This document shows positions 39,306 to 48,550 of a stretch of DNA of 49,990 nt, one piece after another (position 1 is the first letter of the stretch; every line of letters begins with the position of its first letter). Position numbers and translations under genes: made by a program. The DNA comes from Comamonadaceae bacterium. GTDB lineage: Bacteria; Pseudomonadota; Gammaproteobacteria; Burkholderiales; Burkholderiaceae_C. Where the stretch lies: the NCBI GenBank assembly GCA_947450255.1, contig CANFVA010000004.1, forward strand, positions 1 through 49,990. The letters are read 5' to 3'. The notes beneath the pieces are model-generated. The model worked only from the letters and a program-made list of their open reading frames with translations, made no database searches and had not been told where the DNA came from.

Positions 39306-40793
39306 TCATACCTTTTGGGGCAAAGATTGGTTTTTGGAGAAAAAGCTTTTCCAAGATATCACTCCGACGGTGCATCGAATATTCGCCGTATTTAGGCACA
39401 ACGCAGCAAGGCTAAAAGTAAAGATATTCCCGATAACTTCCAGGGCTGATTGATGCCATTCCAAAGGTGAGCTATCCCTATTGATTGCCTGACTTATTAG
39501 GTAATTCAACATTAGCGCTATGAATACACAGAGCGCGCATTGAAAAATGTCTTTGTAAATATTTTTCAGCAGGCCTGTTTGTATCCCGACCCTGGCACTG
39601 AGTATGAGACTGCTTGCAAAGCCGATGGCTGTTGCTAATGCAGCGCCCACTGGTCCGTATAAAGGTATTAGTAAGAGATTGAGCCCCAAATTAGCTATCG
39701 CCATACAGGCTAGGGAAAATAAGTGCTTTGCGCTTGCCTTGTGGAGGTGTAGAGGGATGTCCACCAGAAATGCACGCATGCCATTGAGTGCAACAGCGAT
39801 GCATATCAGAGGTATGGCATTGTCGGCTGCGTCATTATTTGCCCATTGGGGGAAAAGGCTATGCGCGATCTCGTGTCGCAGACTGATGAAAGCGGTACAG
39901 GCGCAGCCTGCAGTGACTATTACTAGGCATTGAAGTCGCGCTATGGCTTGTGTGGCCTGACGCTTTTCATTACCTTCCCACAACGCGACGATTTTGGGAT
40001 AGGCGGCGGTATATAGGACGCTCAAGGTGGCGCCAAGTGTCAATTGGGTGAATTCAAATGCTGCCGCATAAGCTCCAACGGCTGGTGTGCCGTAGTGGTA
40101 AGCAAGAATAAAGCGGTCAGCAGTATCGACCAGTGCAACGGCAACAAAATTAAGCGATATTGGTATGCCAAAGCGCGCAAATTGCAGTGACTTTTGTTTT
40201 ATGTCCAACAAAGGCTGATGCGCCAACAACACGTGCCAATGTCCCGCTATCAACAACGAGGCCATTGTTCCCATGACCACGCCAAACAAAATGACATTCA
40301 AATTTCCACCCAAATAGGCGGCGGCTATAGCGAGTGCAGCGGCGAGGCTTGTTTTTAAAAGTGCAAGCACACCAAATCGAATTGGCAGGCCTGCCGAGTT
40401 GAGTATTTGCGCGTGCAGTGCGTATAGCCCTTGTGCCATTGCTCCAACTACCAAAAGAATGGCAAATGCCCAGCTATAGCCTTTCGGGGAGAGCCCAAGC
40501 GTCAAACCTAGGCAGCTTGCAGCGAGCAAGATTGCGGCAGCCGCTGCAAGGCAGACATGCGCCGTTTTGATTACCTCTATTTTGGAATAGGCAGCGTTGG
40601 GGTAGTTGCGACCCAGTGCAATATTGACCCATTGAAAAAATATGGCGGCGCATGCACTCATAAACGAAACGCCAAGGGCGTAGCCACCATACTGTTCGGG
40701 CGTTAGCAGTCGGGTCAATAGCGCCAGACTTGCTAACGACGCAAGCCCACTGCCAATGCGGAACAGAAAGTAAAGGGCCGTGTGGTTGCGCAT
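39306..40793 (-). CDS. Polysaccharide flippase (Wzx family), second copy
   Basis: A 495-aa protein with about 14 membrane helices. LASLALLTRLLTPEQYGGYALGVS near residue 17 is the standard MOP-family Wzx start and LNLLLIPLYGPVGAALATAIG the usual helix pair near residue 370. It should flip the second block's lipid-linked repeat. Composition is close to the genome average, unlike the A+T-rich Wzx at 17811. It lies 3 bases before the polymerase gene. Confidence 0.85.
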   Translation of the reverse strand: MRNHTALYFLFRIGSGLASLASLALLTRLLTPEQYGGYALGVSFMSACAAIFFQWVNIALGRNYPNAAYSKIEVIKTAHVCLAAAAAILLAASCLGLTLGLSPKGYSWAFAILLVVGAMAQGLYALHAQILNSAGLPIRFGVLALLKTSLAAALAIAAAYLGGNLNVILFGVVMGTMASLLIAGHWHVLLAHQPLLDIKQKSLQFARFGIPISLNFVAVALVDTADRFILAYHYGTPAVGAYAAAFEFTQLTLGATLSVLYTAAYPKIVALWEGNEKRQATQAIARLQCLVIVTAGCACTAFISLRHEIAHSLFPQWANNDAADNAIPLICIAVALNGMRAFLVDIPLHLHKASAKHLFSLACMAIANLGLNLLLIPLYGPVGAALATAIGFASSLILSARVGIQTGLLKNIYKDIFQCALCVFIALMLNYLISQAINRDSSPLEWHQSALEVIGNIFTFSLAALCLNTANIRCTVGVISWKSFFSKNQSLPQKV

Positions 40794-40819
40794 AAAGGAC
40801 GAAGCGGTACGCGAAAAAA

Positions 40820-41839
40820 TTAGGCTTTAAACCATTGATACACTGCACTAAGTCGCTCTTTGGCCTCGGCCTGTGGGTCGTAGCCCAGAAGGTCGCGGGC
40901 CTTACCGATGGCGGCCTGGCTATGCCGAACATCACCGGCACGCGCTGGGCCGTGCGAGCACTGCGTAGTGGGCCCGGACTCGGTGCGCTGATTAATCGCT
41001 GACTTCAATATCTGGAATAGTTCGTTCAGCGATGTCCTTTGACCGACCGCCACGTTGTAAACCTGATTCACTGCTTCTTGATTTAGTACAGTAGCTGCCA
41101 ACAAATTCGCCTGCACCGCATTGGCCACATAACAAAAATCCCGGCTGGTCTCGCCGTCTCCATTGATATAGATGGTTTCCCCTTTGATCATGGCGTCTAT
41201 CCATTTGGGAATTACCGCTGCATACGCCCCGAGCGGGTCTTGGCGCGGGCCGAATACATTGAAGTAGCGCAGGCCTATGCTCTCTAGGCCATAACAGCGC
41301 GCAAACACATCGGCATACAGTTCGTTGACGTATTTGGTGACCGCATAAGGGCTCAGCGGTTTGCCAATGCGGTCTTCCACTTTGGGCAGGTCCGGGTGGT
41401 CACCATAGGTGCTGCTGCTGGCGGCATACACAAAGCGGGCGACTTTGGCCTCGCGGGCGGCAACCAGCATATTCAAAAAGCCCGACACATTGGCTGCGTT
41501 GGTCGCAATGGGGTTTTCCAGACTGCGCGGGACGCTGCCCAGTGCCGCTTGGTGCAATACATAGTCAACCCCCGTGCATGCTGTTTTGCACGCATCCAGG
41601 TTGCAAATATCACCCTCGATGAAGCTAAACCTGGCCCACTGCTGGCCCGTTACCAGCTCGCGCACCTGATCTAAGTTGCGCTGGTAGCCCGTAGCAAAGT
41701 TGTCCAGTCCCACCACAGATTGGTCCAGGCCTAACAAAGTCTCCAGCAAATGGCTGCCAATAAAACCGGCCACGCCGGTCACCAGCCAAACTTTGGGTTG
41801 CGCCGGCAGGCGGGCACGCAGTTCGTCGTAGGCGCTCAT
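40820..41839 (-). CDS. tviC: UDP-N-acetylglucosamine/GlcNAcA 4-epimerase (TviC/WbpP-like)
   Basis: A 339-aa extended [19 protein letters not shown] is the NAD loop, [15 protein letters not shown] and [15 protein letters not shown] hold Ser and YxxxK, and [22 protein letters not shown] is typical of WbpP/TviC. Coupled to the UDP-GlcNAc 6-dehydrogenase by a 4-base overlap, it should yield UDP-GalNAcA. That is the Vi-antigen precursor pathway, though tviD/tviE homologues are not seen. Confidence 0.9.
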   Translation of the reverse strand: MSAYDELRARLPAQPKVWLVTGVAGFIGSHLLETLLGLDQSVVGLDNFATGYQRNLDQVRELVTGQQWARFSFIEGDICNLDACKTACTGVDYVLHQAALGSVPRSLENPIATNAANVSGFLNMLVAAREAKVARFVYAASSSTYGDHPDLPKVEDRIGKPLSPYAVTKYVNELYADVFARCYGLESIGLRYFNVFGPRQDPLGAYAAVIPKWIDAMIKGETIYINGDGETSRDFCYVANAVQANLLAATVLNQEAVNQVYNVAVGQRTSLNELFQILKSAINQRTESGPTTQCSHGPARAGDVRHSQAAIGKARDLLGYDPQAEAKERLSAVYQWFKA

Positions 41840-43111
41840 AGTCGTAGATCGCTTTCGGATGCAAGCAATACGTACTTCAAGTCATACAGCACATGGTTGT
41901 CCTTGCCCAGAGCGCGCAAGGCGGCGCAGCCCATGACTTTGAACTCTTGGTGGGCCACCGCCAGCACCACGGCGTCGTACGCGCCCGGCTGCGGTGTGGG
42001 CACCATGGTGATGCCATATTCATGTAGGGCCTCGTGCCGCTCCACCCACGGGTCATAGACATCGGCTTGCACGCCATAGTCTTGCAACTCGCGCACGATG
42101 TCCACCACGCGGGTGTTGCGCACATCAGGGCAGTTTTCTTTAAACGCCAGACCCATCACCAGCACGCGCGCGCCATGCACATGGATGCGCCGCTGCATCA
42201 TGGCTTTGACCAACTGCGTCACGACATAAACGCCCATATCGTCATTCAGCCGTCGCCCTGCCAATATGAGCTGCGGGTGATAGCCAATGGACTCGGCTTT
42301 GTGCGTCAGGTAATACGGATCCACACCAATGCAGTGTCCGCCTACCAAGCCCGGTCGAAAGGGCAGAAAATTCCATTTGCTGCCCGCCGCTTGCAGCACG
42401 GCTTCGGTGTCTATGCCCATCCGGTTAAATATGAGTGCCAATTCGTTGATCAGGGCGATGTTCAGGTCGCGCTGGGTGTTTTCAATGACTTTGGCGGCTT
42501 CGGCCACGCGGATACTTCCGGCCGGATGCGTGCCGGCCGTGATGATTTGACGGTACAAGGCATCAACCAAAGCAGCCGCCTGCGGCGTCGACCCGGAGGT
42601 AACCTTTTTGATGGTGCGCAAGCGATGCTCCTTATCGCCCGGGTTAATGCGCTCGGGGCTGTAGCCGCAAAAAATCTTGGTTGAATTTCAGGCCCGAGTG
42701 CTGCTCCAAGATGGGTACACAGTCTTCTTCGGTACAGCCGGGGTACACCGTGGATTCGTAAATGACAATGTCGCCAGGTTTGAGCACCCGACCAACTGTT
42801 TCGCTGGCTCTACGAAGTGGCGTGAGGTCCGGTCGTTTGTGCTCGTCAATAGGGGTGGGTACGGTGACGATGAAGCAATTGCACCGGGCAAGGTCTTCGG
42901 CCTGTGTGCTCATTCGCAAGCCGGTAGCAGCCGCCAATTCGCAGGGCTCGGTTTCTAGGGTGTTGTCACGCCCAGCTTGCAATTGGGCAACACGCTGTTC
43001 GTTGATATCAAAGCCGAGCACTTGCCGTTGCTTGCCAAACTCCACAGCCAGCGGTAGGCCTACATAGCCCAGCCCGATAACAGCCACGCGCAGGTCGTCT
43101 AGCGCGGTCAT
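41836..43111 (-). pseudogene. tviB: Frameshifted UDP-N-acetylglucosamine 6-dehydrogenase (TviB-like)
   Basis: Two frames make one TviB. The N-terminal part (43111 to 42644) has VAVIGLGYVGLPLAVEFG and VTVPTPIDEHKRPDLTPL and stops just after KFNQDF. The C-terminal part resumes in another frame with [22 protein letters not shown] and catalytic [11 protein letters not shown], and ends at 41836 with an overlap into tviC. The break lies at a T6 run in coding sense (A6, 42669-42674). The paralogue wbpA has T8 at the identical codons, so two bases are missing here, leaving the reading continued as LRLQPRAH then a stop. Everything else is well conserved, so the mutation is recent, a sequencing error, or a reversible slippage state. 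Confidence 0.87.
42669..42674 (-). repeat. Homopolymer T6 (coding strand) at the tviB frameshift
   Basis: Six A's on the plus strand mark the point where the TviB frame is lost. Restoring two bases would give [18 protein letters not shown], the family sequence. Confidence 0.8.
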
Positions 43112-44220
43112 CGCTTGCCTCCTTGGAATGCAACAGCTGAAGGTGGCTTTGGGCGCAGCGTCAACGCGCTAAAGCACCAGCGAAACTGGGTTAAGCGCGC
43201 ATAGACTGCGGCGTAGCTAAACACTGCCATCGCGAAGCCGACTTGCAACATCGTGGTGTTGCGCGCAAATACGATGGCCCAAAGCGCGGGAAGCAGGGTT
43301 GCTACCCAGCACCAAGGGCTGGTCATGCTATTTTGAAAGACCTTGTTAACGCCAGGTAAGGCATGGCGTACCAAACGGCCGTAAACCATATGGTGCAAAT
43401 GTGCCCGATCGGGGCTGCCCGGACTGCACCCGGCTCGCTTGCGCCGCCGCACCGAAAACCCCACCTCCAACACAGGATAAGCGCACACCATGATGGTGGT
43501 CCATGCGTTTAATTCGGCGTGGCGCATAGGCAGCAGCACGGCGAGCCAGGCCACACAAAAGCCCAGCAAGTAAGCGCCACCATCGCCCAGAAAAATGCGG
43601 CCCATGGGCCAATTAACCATCCCAAAGCCCACTGCGCAGGCCGCTACGACTGCGCAAACGCCCGCCAACGATGGGTCGCCCACTTCGAGCGCAATAAGGC
43701 CCATTGCGCCCACCATAATGGCCACCGCGCCACTGGCCAAGCCGTTAAAGCCGTCGATGATGTTGACCGCATTAGCTACGCCGCCAACTGCAAAGGCCGT
43801 AAACAACACCGCCAGCGGCAACCATTGCAAAGCCCTGTCCAATAAATACACACCCGTGTTTTGCATCGCAACACCGGTCAAATACCAAGCCAGCAAACCA
43901 CCACACATAGTTGCAATCAATCGAACCACAACACCTACGTCCTTGCGAATATCCTCCAACAAACCAAAGCCAAATACCGGGCTCGATGCAATAAGCATAG
44001 GACCCAAAATTTCACTGATATTTGCCGGCGCGAAAATCCAACCGAAAATAAGTCCCACCATGATTCCAATACCGCCAACGCGCGGAGTAATTTGTGTGTG
44101 AAACTTTTGCACCCCCAACGTCGAATCGGCACTAAATCGAATGTGCCAAGGCTGTGTCAGCACGATCAGGCCGCAAGTAAAAAGGGAAACTGCAAACGAA
44201 ATCCAGCAGGCAAAGGTCAT
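43108..44220 (-). CDS. WecA/MraY-type undecaprenyl-phosphate sugar-1-phosphate transferase
   Basis: A 370-aa polytopic phosphoglycosyl transferase from the ATG at 44220. NIIDGFNGL (153-161) and GDGGAYLLG (212-220) are the catalytic Asp blocks and HLHH (274-277) is the cytoplasmic His motif of WecA-type enzymes; the first Asp pair is reduced to Glu89-Asp90. It should start the second polymer by moving a HexNAc-1-P onto undecaprenyl phosphate. Overlaps wzz and tviB by 4 bases on each side. Confidence 0.9.
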   Translation of the reverse strand: MTFACWISFAVSLFTCGLIVLTQPWHIRFSADSTLGVQKFHTQITPRVGGIGIMVGLIFGWIFAPANISEILGPMLIASSPVFGFGLLEDIRKDVGVVVRLIATMCGGLLAWYLTGVAMQNTGVYLLDRALQWLPLAVLFTAFAVGGVANAVNIIDGFNGLASGAVAIMVGAMGLIALEVGDPSLAGVCAVVAACAVGFGMVNWPMGRIFLGDGGAYLLGFCVAWLAVLLPMRHAELNAWTTIMVCAYPVLEVGFSVRRRKRAGCSPGSPDRAHLHHMVYGRLVRHALPGVNKVFQNSMTSPWCWVATLLPALWAIVFARNTTMLQVGFAMAVFSYAAVYARLTQFRWCFSALTLRPKPPSAVAFQGGKR

Positions 44221-45413
44221 GGCTGCGCCCCCCAGGCCTGCTTCCAAGACTGGCGCAATTGCCCCAATTTCGCTGCATAGGCAGGGTCTTGGGTCGCATT
44301 TGCCATCGCATTGCGGCTGAACACAAATAGCAAAATCAACAAACCGCCGCCAAAGGTGGCCAGCACAGCGACAAGCGCTTTTTTGGGCTTACTTTTGCGT
44401 TCTGGCTTTTGGGCCACGTCGATCACCTGGATCACCGCGCCTTCGCGGCTTTCGTCAACCCGTGCCATTTCCAGTTGGCGCATATAGAGTGCGTACAAAG
44501 CCTCTTGGTACTTAAACTCCCGAAATCGCGTCACATAGTCATTGTTGACTTGGCGTGGGTCCTGGGTTTGCTCCGCCTGCTGCATTTGCCGCCGCAAGGC
44601 ACCAAGCTCCGTTAAAGCCTGCTGGAACTCGGGCGCGCCATCGGCCAGGTAGCCGCGCATGGCTGCCATTCGCACCTCTTGTACCGAAATCTGTGCTTTG
44701 AGCCGAGCCACCTCCTCCAGCGCAGCCATCGGGCTGGCCTTGAGAGACTCTTTATTGACGCTACTGGCCTTTAGGGCTTGCTCCGCTTGCACCATTCGCG
44801 CCTTGGACTCATTGACCATGCGCTCGTAAAACACGCGGCGCTGCTGCGCTTCGGTCAGCGCTACCCGGTTGAGCAGTTTGCGCAACTCCGCCACATAGGC
44901 ATTCGCGATGTCGGCCGCAGTCTGGGGATCAAAATCTTCTACCTCCACGCTGATGAGCCCGTCTTTGACGCCCACCAGTACGGTAGTGTTTTTGGCCAGT
45001 TGCTTACGCACTTCCTCGCGGTACTCTTCGTCGTAGCGCTCAGCCAGCTTGAACTGGCTGGCCAGTGCGTCGGCAATCGTGGTGCTTTTGATCATGGCGG
45101 CGTATTGGTCCGCCGGGTTTTTGATGCCTGCAATCGCCCCTGCCGCGCCGCCTAACACGCCCATGTCTGACAGAGCCGCAGCCGCCGCGCTTTGCTGTTG
45201 CTTGGGCGGGATAAACGTGGTCTTGGCGGTAAACGTGGGCTGTATCAGAAAGGCGATCCCCAGCGCAGCCAGCCCGATGGCCAAGGACCCGCCAAGTAAA
45301 AGGCGCAGGTTGTCGGCTACCACTTGCAGCAGGTCGATCAGGCCGCTCGGCGGGTTATTGTCCAGTTGCGAAGGGCTTTCCAACCGGTCGTTTGTCGCGG
45401 GGTCGGTCATCAC
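44217..45413 (-). CDS. wzz: Chain-length determinant (Wzz/PCP family), no kinase domain
   Basis: A 398-aa polysaccharide co-polymerase. A membrane helix at about 35-57 and another at about 343-365 enclose a long periplasmic domain that is mostly coiled (EARQAR-like helices 180-310). The C-terminal PKPERKSKPKKALVA before helix 2 is typical. There is no BY-kinase domain and no separate wzc/wzb in the window. The initial codon can be the GTG at 45413 or the ATG at 45410; the latter forms TGATG with the wza stop. Confidence 0.87.
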   Translation of the reverse strand: MMTDPATNDRLESPSQLDNNPPSGLIDLLQVVADNLRLLLGGSLAIGLAALGIAFLIQPTFTAKTTFIPPKQQQSAAAAALSDMGVLGGAAGAIAGIKNPADQYAAMIKSTTIADALASQFKLAERYDEEYREEVRKQLAKNTTVLVGVKDGLISVEVEDFDPQTAADIANAYVAELRKLLNRVALTEAQQRRVFYERMVNESKARMVQAEQALKASSVNKESLKASPMAALEEVARLKAQISVQEVRMAAMRGYLADGAPEFQQALTELGALRRQMQQAEQTQDPRQVNNDYVTRFREFKYQEALYALYMRQLEMARVDESREGAVIQVIDVAQKPERKSKPKKALVAVLATFGGGLLILLFVFSRNAMANATQDPAYAAKLGQLRQSWKQAWGAQP

Positions 45414-47794
45414 TTGAGTGCCTTTAAGCCCACCGCACCGAGGCCCAATTGGTACAGGATGGCCGTCCAGTCCTTGGCGCCTTGCACGAAGTTGGTGTAA
45501 GCGGTGCGACGCTCTGCGCGCGCGGCGACAAAGACCGTATCACCTGGGTACAAGTGCTTGCTCAGCACGTCAGAGCGCAATGAAAGATACGATGGGGTTT
45601 GCCCTTCCACCCGACCGTCAGCGCGAATGATGACGGTGCTGTCGAGGTCAGCGTCACGGGTCAGACCTGCCCGATTCAGATAGTCCATAACGGTTTCGGA
45701 CTCTTTGTAGAAGATAGCGCTCTCTAGGTAGACCTCGCCATACACGCCCACGACGCTGGGACGGGTCGGCACCAAGATGGTGTCTCCGTCTTCCAAAACA
45801 ATCGGCGGGAAAACGGGTTTGACCGGGTCGAGGTCCAAACTGATGCGGCCGCTGGCCTTGACGTCCTGCATGCGCTCCAACATCAGACGTTGTCCCATCA
45901 GCTGGTTCTGCAATTGAGCAGCCTTGTCGGCTTCCGCAGAAATGTTCTGCAGCTGCGTTGCCGCTTGGGCATTGAGGTCCGAGCGCAATTGGCGCAGCGC
46001 TTTGTCTAGTTGGGCTTGCTGCTGGATGCGGGTGGACTCCCGGGTAAACACAGTGGCGTAGCTAAACGCGTTGCGCGTCAAACCACCAGCGCGCGTGATG
46101 ATGTCTGCCAAGGTATCGCCAACTTGAAGCTGGTAAACGCCGGGTACCATGACCTCGCCGCTAAGTTTTACAAACTGCGAGCGCTTTTCAGAGGGAACCT
46201 GCAAGTCTTTGACGCTAAAGATGGTGACCACGTCACCGGGCCGCAAGCTCAGGTTGTGTTCCGGATCCCGTGACTTGATGGCTTTGCCCAAGTTGAAAGG
46301 AATCAACTGCGTTCTGACCTCAGACGCGTCAAGGCGTTCAATGACGGCGTAATCCCAATTTATTTCCTCCAGCAAATTGCGGACTTCGGTCGTAATACGG
46401 GTATCGCTTATATCTTGAGCAGCTTCTCGTACGTCTAATAGGTTTTTAGAACCGTTTTTGTCAGTTTTAATCGATGTCAGCTGCTGCACCAAACTGTTTT
46501 TCCGGCGGTAATAGTCAGCTTGCACCAGAGCTTCGCGGTCAGGTATCAAGTCAGCAATACGCATGCCCGGTACGAAGGCATGGCGCATGGGCCACGCCAC
46601 GTTTCCACGCAAGGTCACGGCATTTGAAAACGCCTTGCTGATCGGAAGCAGGGTCAGCACATCGGCGTCACGCAATGTTTGTTGCAGGCCTTGTGGATCA
46701 AGGCTGATTTCCTTTAGTTCACGCGAAGGAAGGCTATGTGCTTGCACCCGCTCCAAAAGCGCTTTTTGTGTACCCGCCAAGGGCGGCAAACCGCCCGTCA
46801 GGTTGAGCAGGTCCGCAACCGATGTCGCACCGTCCTTCAGCTCATAAATGGCCTCGTGATCGAATGCGCCGGTAACCGCTACACGAGGGCCAGCCGGAGG
46901 TATCAAGATGACATCACCCGCTTGCAACGCTACATCCTGCGACTTGTCGCCGCGTGCAATGAAGGCATAAAGATCGAGCTGTGCGATCGTCTTACCGTTT
47001 CGTTGCAAAGCAATGTTACGCATCGAACCATGCGCATTCGGCCCACCGCTGGCGAACAATGCATTGACCAGCGTACTCATGCTGGACACCACCAAGGTGC
47101 CCGGTTGCCGCGCTTGCCCCACCACGTAGATTTGCACACTACGCAGTCGGGCTAGGTTGGCATTGAGCTTGAAGTTGGCAAAGACTTTGCCCAATTGTTT
47201 TTGGAGATAGCTCTCCAAGTCGCTAACAACAACGCCCGCCAGGGGCACGGATCCAAGCTTTGGAATCGAAGCTTTACCGTTGCGATCGATGACCAGAGTT
47301 GCGCCAAAGTCAACGGCACCCCACACTTGTAGCTGCACTTCGTCTCCCGGGCCAAGTACATAATTGGCGGGCACCGGCAAGGACTCGTCCGCTAAATAGT
47401 TTTCGCTAGAGCTGAAAAGCGACTGCCCAAAATGGTTCAATTTGCGCCCTGTAGCGTCATTGACAAAACGCTGAAACTGGGTTGGCTCTTCTGGCTTGAA
47501 TGGCCTGTACGCAGACAAAGGCCTTTGCTGCATATTGATGCTTTGGTTGGCCGGGCTCGTCTTTCCCAACTCTTTGGTGAACGACAAAGCGTTGGTGGTG
47601 TCACTCGGACGGCCCAAGGTGGTCGACTGATTTACACCCGAGTTCCCGGTATTGATGTTCCAAGGGTCATTGGTGGCAGGGTTATCTGCTGGATCCTGGA
47701 TTGCTTTGACCTGCGCATAAGCGCTATGGGTATGCAGCAGCAAACCCAAGAGCAGCGCGCAAAACTGTTGAAGAAAACGTAAGTTTGGATGCAT
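45410..47794 (-). CDS. wza: Polysaccharide export outer-membrane protein, Wza/OPX family, long SLBB type
   Basis: A 794-aa exporter. The signal peptide ends HSAYA-Q (cleavage after about residue 27), with no lipobox Cys, unlike E. coli Wza. VPANYVLGPGDEVQLQVWGAVD starts the Poly_export domain (about 138-210), and several SLBB units follow (GQARQPGTLVV; GAFDHEAIYELKDG; VMVPGVYQLQVGDTLADII; VYGEVYLESAIFY). About twice the length of Wza. The C-terminus (YTNFVQGAKDWTAILYQLG) may form the outer-membrane helix. It should export the second block's polymer. Confidence 0.9.
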   Translation of the reverse strand: MHPNLRFLQQFCALLLGLLLHTHSAYAQVKAIQDPADNPATNDPWNINTGNSGVNQSTTLGRPSDTTNALSFTKELGKTSPANQSINMQQRPLSAYRPFKPEEPTQFQRFVNDATGRKLNHFGQSLFSSSENYLADESLPVPANYVLGPGDEVQLQVWGAVDFGATLVIDRNGKASIPKLGSVPLAGVVVSDLESYLQKQLGKVFANFKLNANLARLRSVQIYVVGQARQPGTLVVSSMSTLVNALFASGGPNAHGSMRNIALQRNGKTIAQLDLYAFIARGDKSQDVALQAGDVILIPPAGPRVAVTGAFDHEAIYELKDGATSVADLLNLTGGLPPLAGTQKALLERVQAHSLPSRELKEISLDPQGLQQTLRDADVLTLLPISKAFSNAVTLRGNVAWPMRHAFVPGMRIADLIPDREALVQADYYRRKNSLVQQLTSIKTDKNGSKNLLDVREAAQDISDTRITTEVRNLLEEINWDYAVIERLDASEVRTQLIPFNLGKAIKSRDPEHNLSLRPGDVVTIFSVKDLQVPSEKRSQFVKLSGEVMVPGVYQLQVGDTLADIITRAGGLTRNAFSYATVFTRESTRIQQQAQLDKALRQLRSDLNAQAATQLQNISAEADKAAQLQNQLMGQRLMLERMQDVKASGRISLDLDPVKPVFPPIVLEDGDTILVPTRPSVVGVYGEVYLESAIFYKESETVMDYLNRAGLTRDADLDSTVIIRADGRVEGQTPSYLSLRSDVLSKHLYPGDTVFVAARAERRTAYTNFVQGAKDWTAILYQLGLGAVGLKALK

Positions 47795-47815
47795 AGAAAT
47801 TTGAAAGAACCGAAC

Positions 47816-48550
47816 TCAGGCGGCTAGGTTTTCTGTCCGCATGATCGGCTGGTGTACGCCGGACGTGCCCGAGCGTTCGATGGCTTCGTACAGATCAGCC
47901 TCGGAAAAGTCTGGCCATAGGCAGTCGAAGAAAACCAACTCGCTTTGGGCCAATTGCCACAGCATGAAATTACTCAACCGAGACTCGCCGCCGGTACGGA
48001 TCAACAATTGCGGTGGCGGCGCAAAAGCCATACTGAGGTAGCCAGAAAGTTCTGACTCGGTCAAGGCACTGACGCACTGATGCGGGTTTGCTTGTTGCCA
48101 GGCACGTGCTGCTTGCACAAAGTCCCACCGGCCTCCGTAGTTAACCGCTATCGTCAGGGTGATTCCGCGGTTGCTTTGCGTCGCTTCCTGGGCCTGTTGG
48201 ATCAACTGCTGCGTGCGGGCATCAAATCGCGTTTGGTCACCAATAATCTTGATGCGCACGCCTTGGCGCGCCAGATCTTCAGCGTCCACCTTGAGATAGC
48301 GTCGCAAAAGACTCAACAGCAAACTGACCTCTGCGGCGGGGCGCTTCCAGTTTTCTGTACTGAACGCGAATACCGTCAGGTACGAAACGCCCAATGCAGC
48401 GCAGTCTTGCACCAATGAGCGAATGCGTTTTGCGCCTGCGTAATGGCCAGCGATACCCGGTAGCCCACGCTGCTTGGCCCAGCGGCGGTTCCCATCCATG
48501 ATCACCGCGATATGCTTTGGAATTTCGCAAGACCTAGACAAGGATTTCAT
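47816..48550 (-). CDS. uppS: Undecaprenyl-diphosphate synthase (isoprenyl transferase)
   Basis: A 244-aa cis-prenyltransferase. HIAVIMDGNRRWAK (Asp19 catalytic), TVFAFSTENWKRP, ITLTIAVNYGGRWDFVQAA and LIRTGGESRLSNFMLWQ are the five conserved regions. It makes the C55 carrier from IPP and FPP. Housekeeping uppS normally sits between frr and cdsA; here it lies between wza and a Crp-type regulator, so it is probably a second copy serving the polymer. It overlaps the regulator gene by 17 bases. Confidence 0.92.
   Translation of the reverse strand: MKSLSRSCEIPKHIAVIMDGNRRWAKQRGLPGIAGHYAGAKRIRSLVQDCAALGVSYLTVFAFSTENWKRPAAEVSLLLSLLRRYLKVDAEDLARQGVRIKIIGDQTRFDARTQQLIQQAQEATQSNRGITLTIAVNYGGRWDFVQAARAWQQANPHQCVSALTESELSGYLSMAFAPPPQLLIRTGGESRLSNFMLWQLAQSELVFFDCLWPDFSEADLYEAIERSGTSGVHQPIMRTENLAA

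Noticed and set aside
42644-42700. Programmed ribosomal frameshifting in tviB
   Set aside because: A T6 run could be slippery, but no downstream stimulator or upstream Shine-Dalgarno-like element was recognised and the paralogue is read without a shift. A mutation or sequence error is simpler.
40820-43111. A full Vi-antigen locus
   Set aside because: Only the sugar-nucleotide genes tviB/tviC resemble the Vi system; tviD, tviE and vex transport genes are not present.
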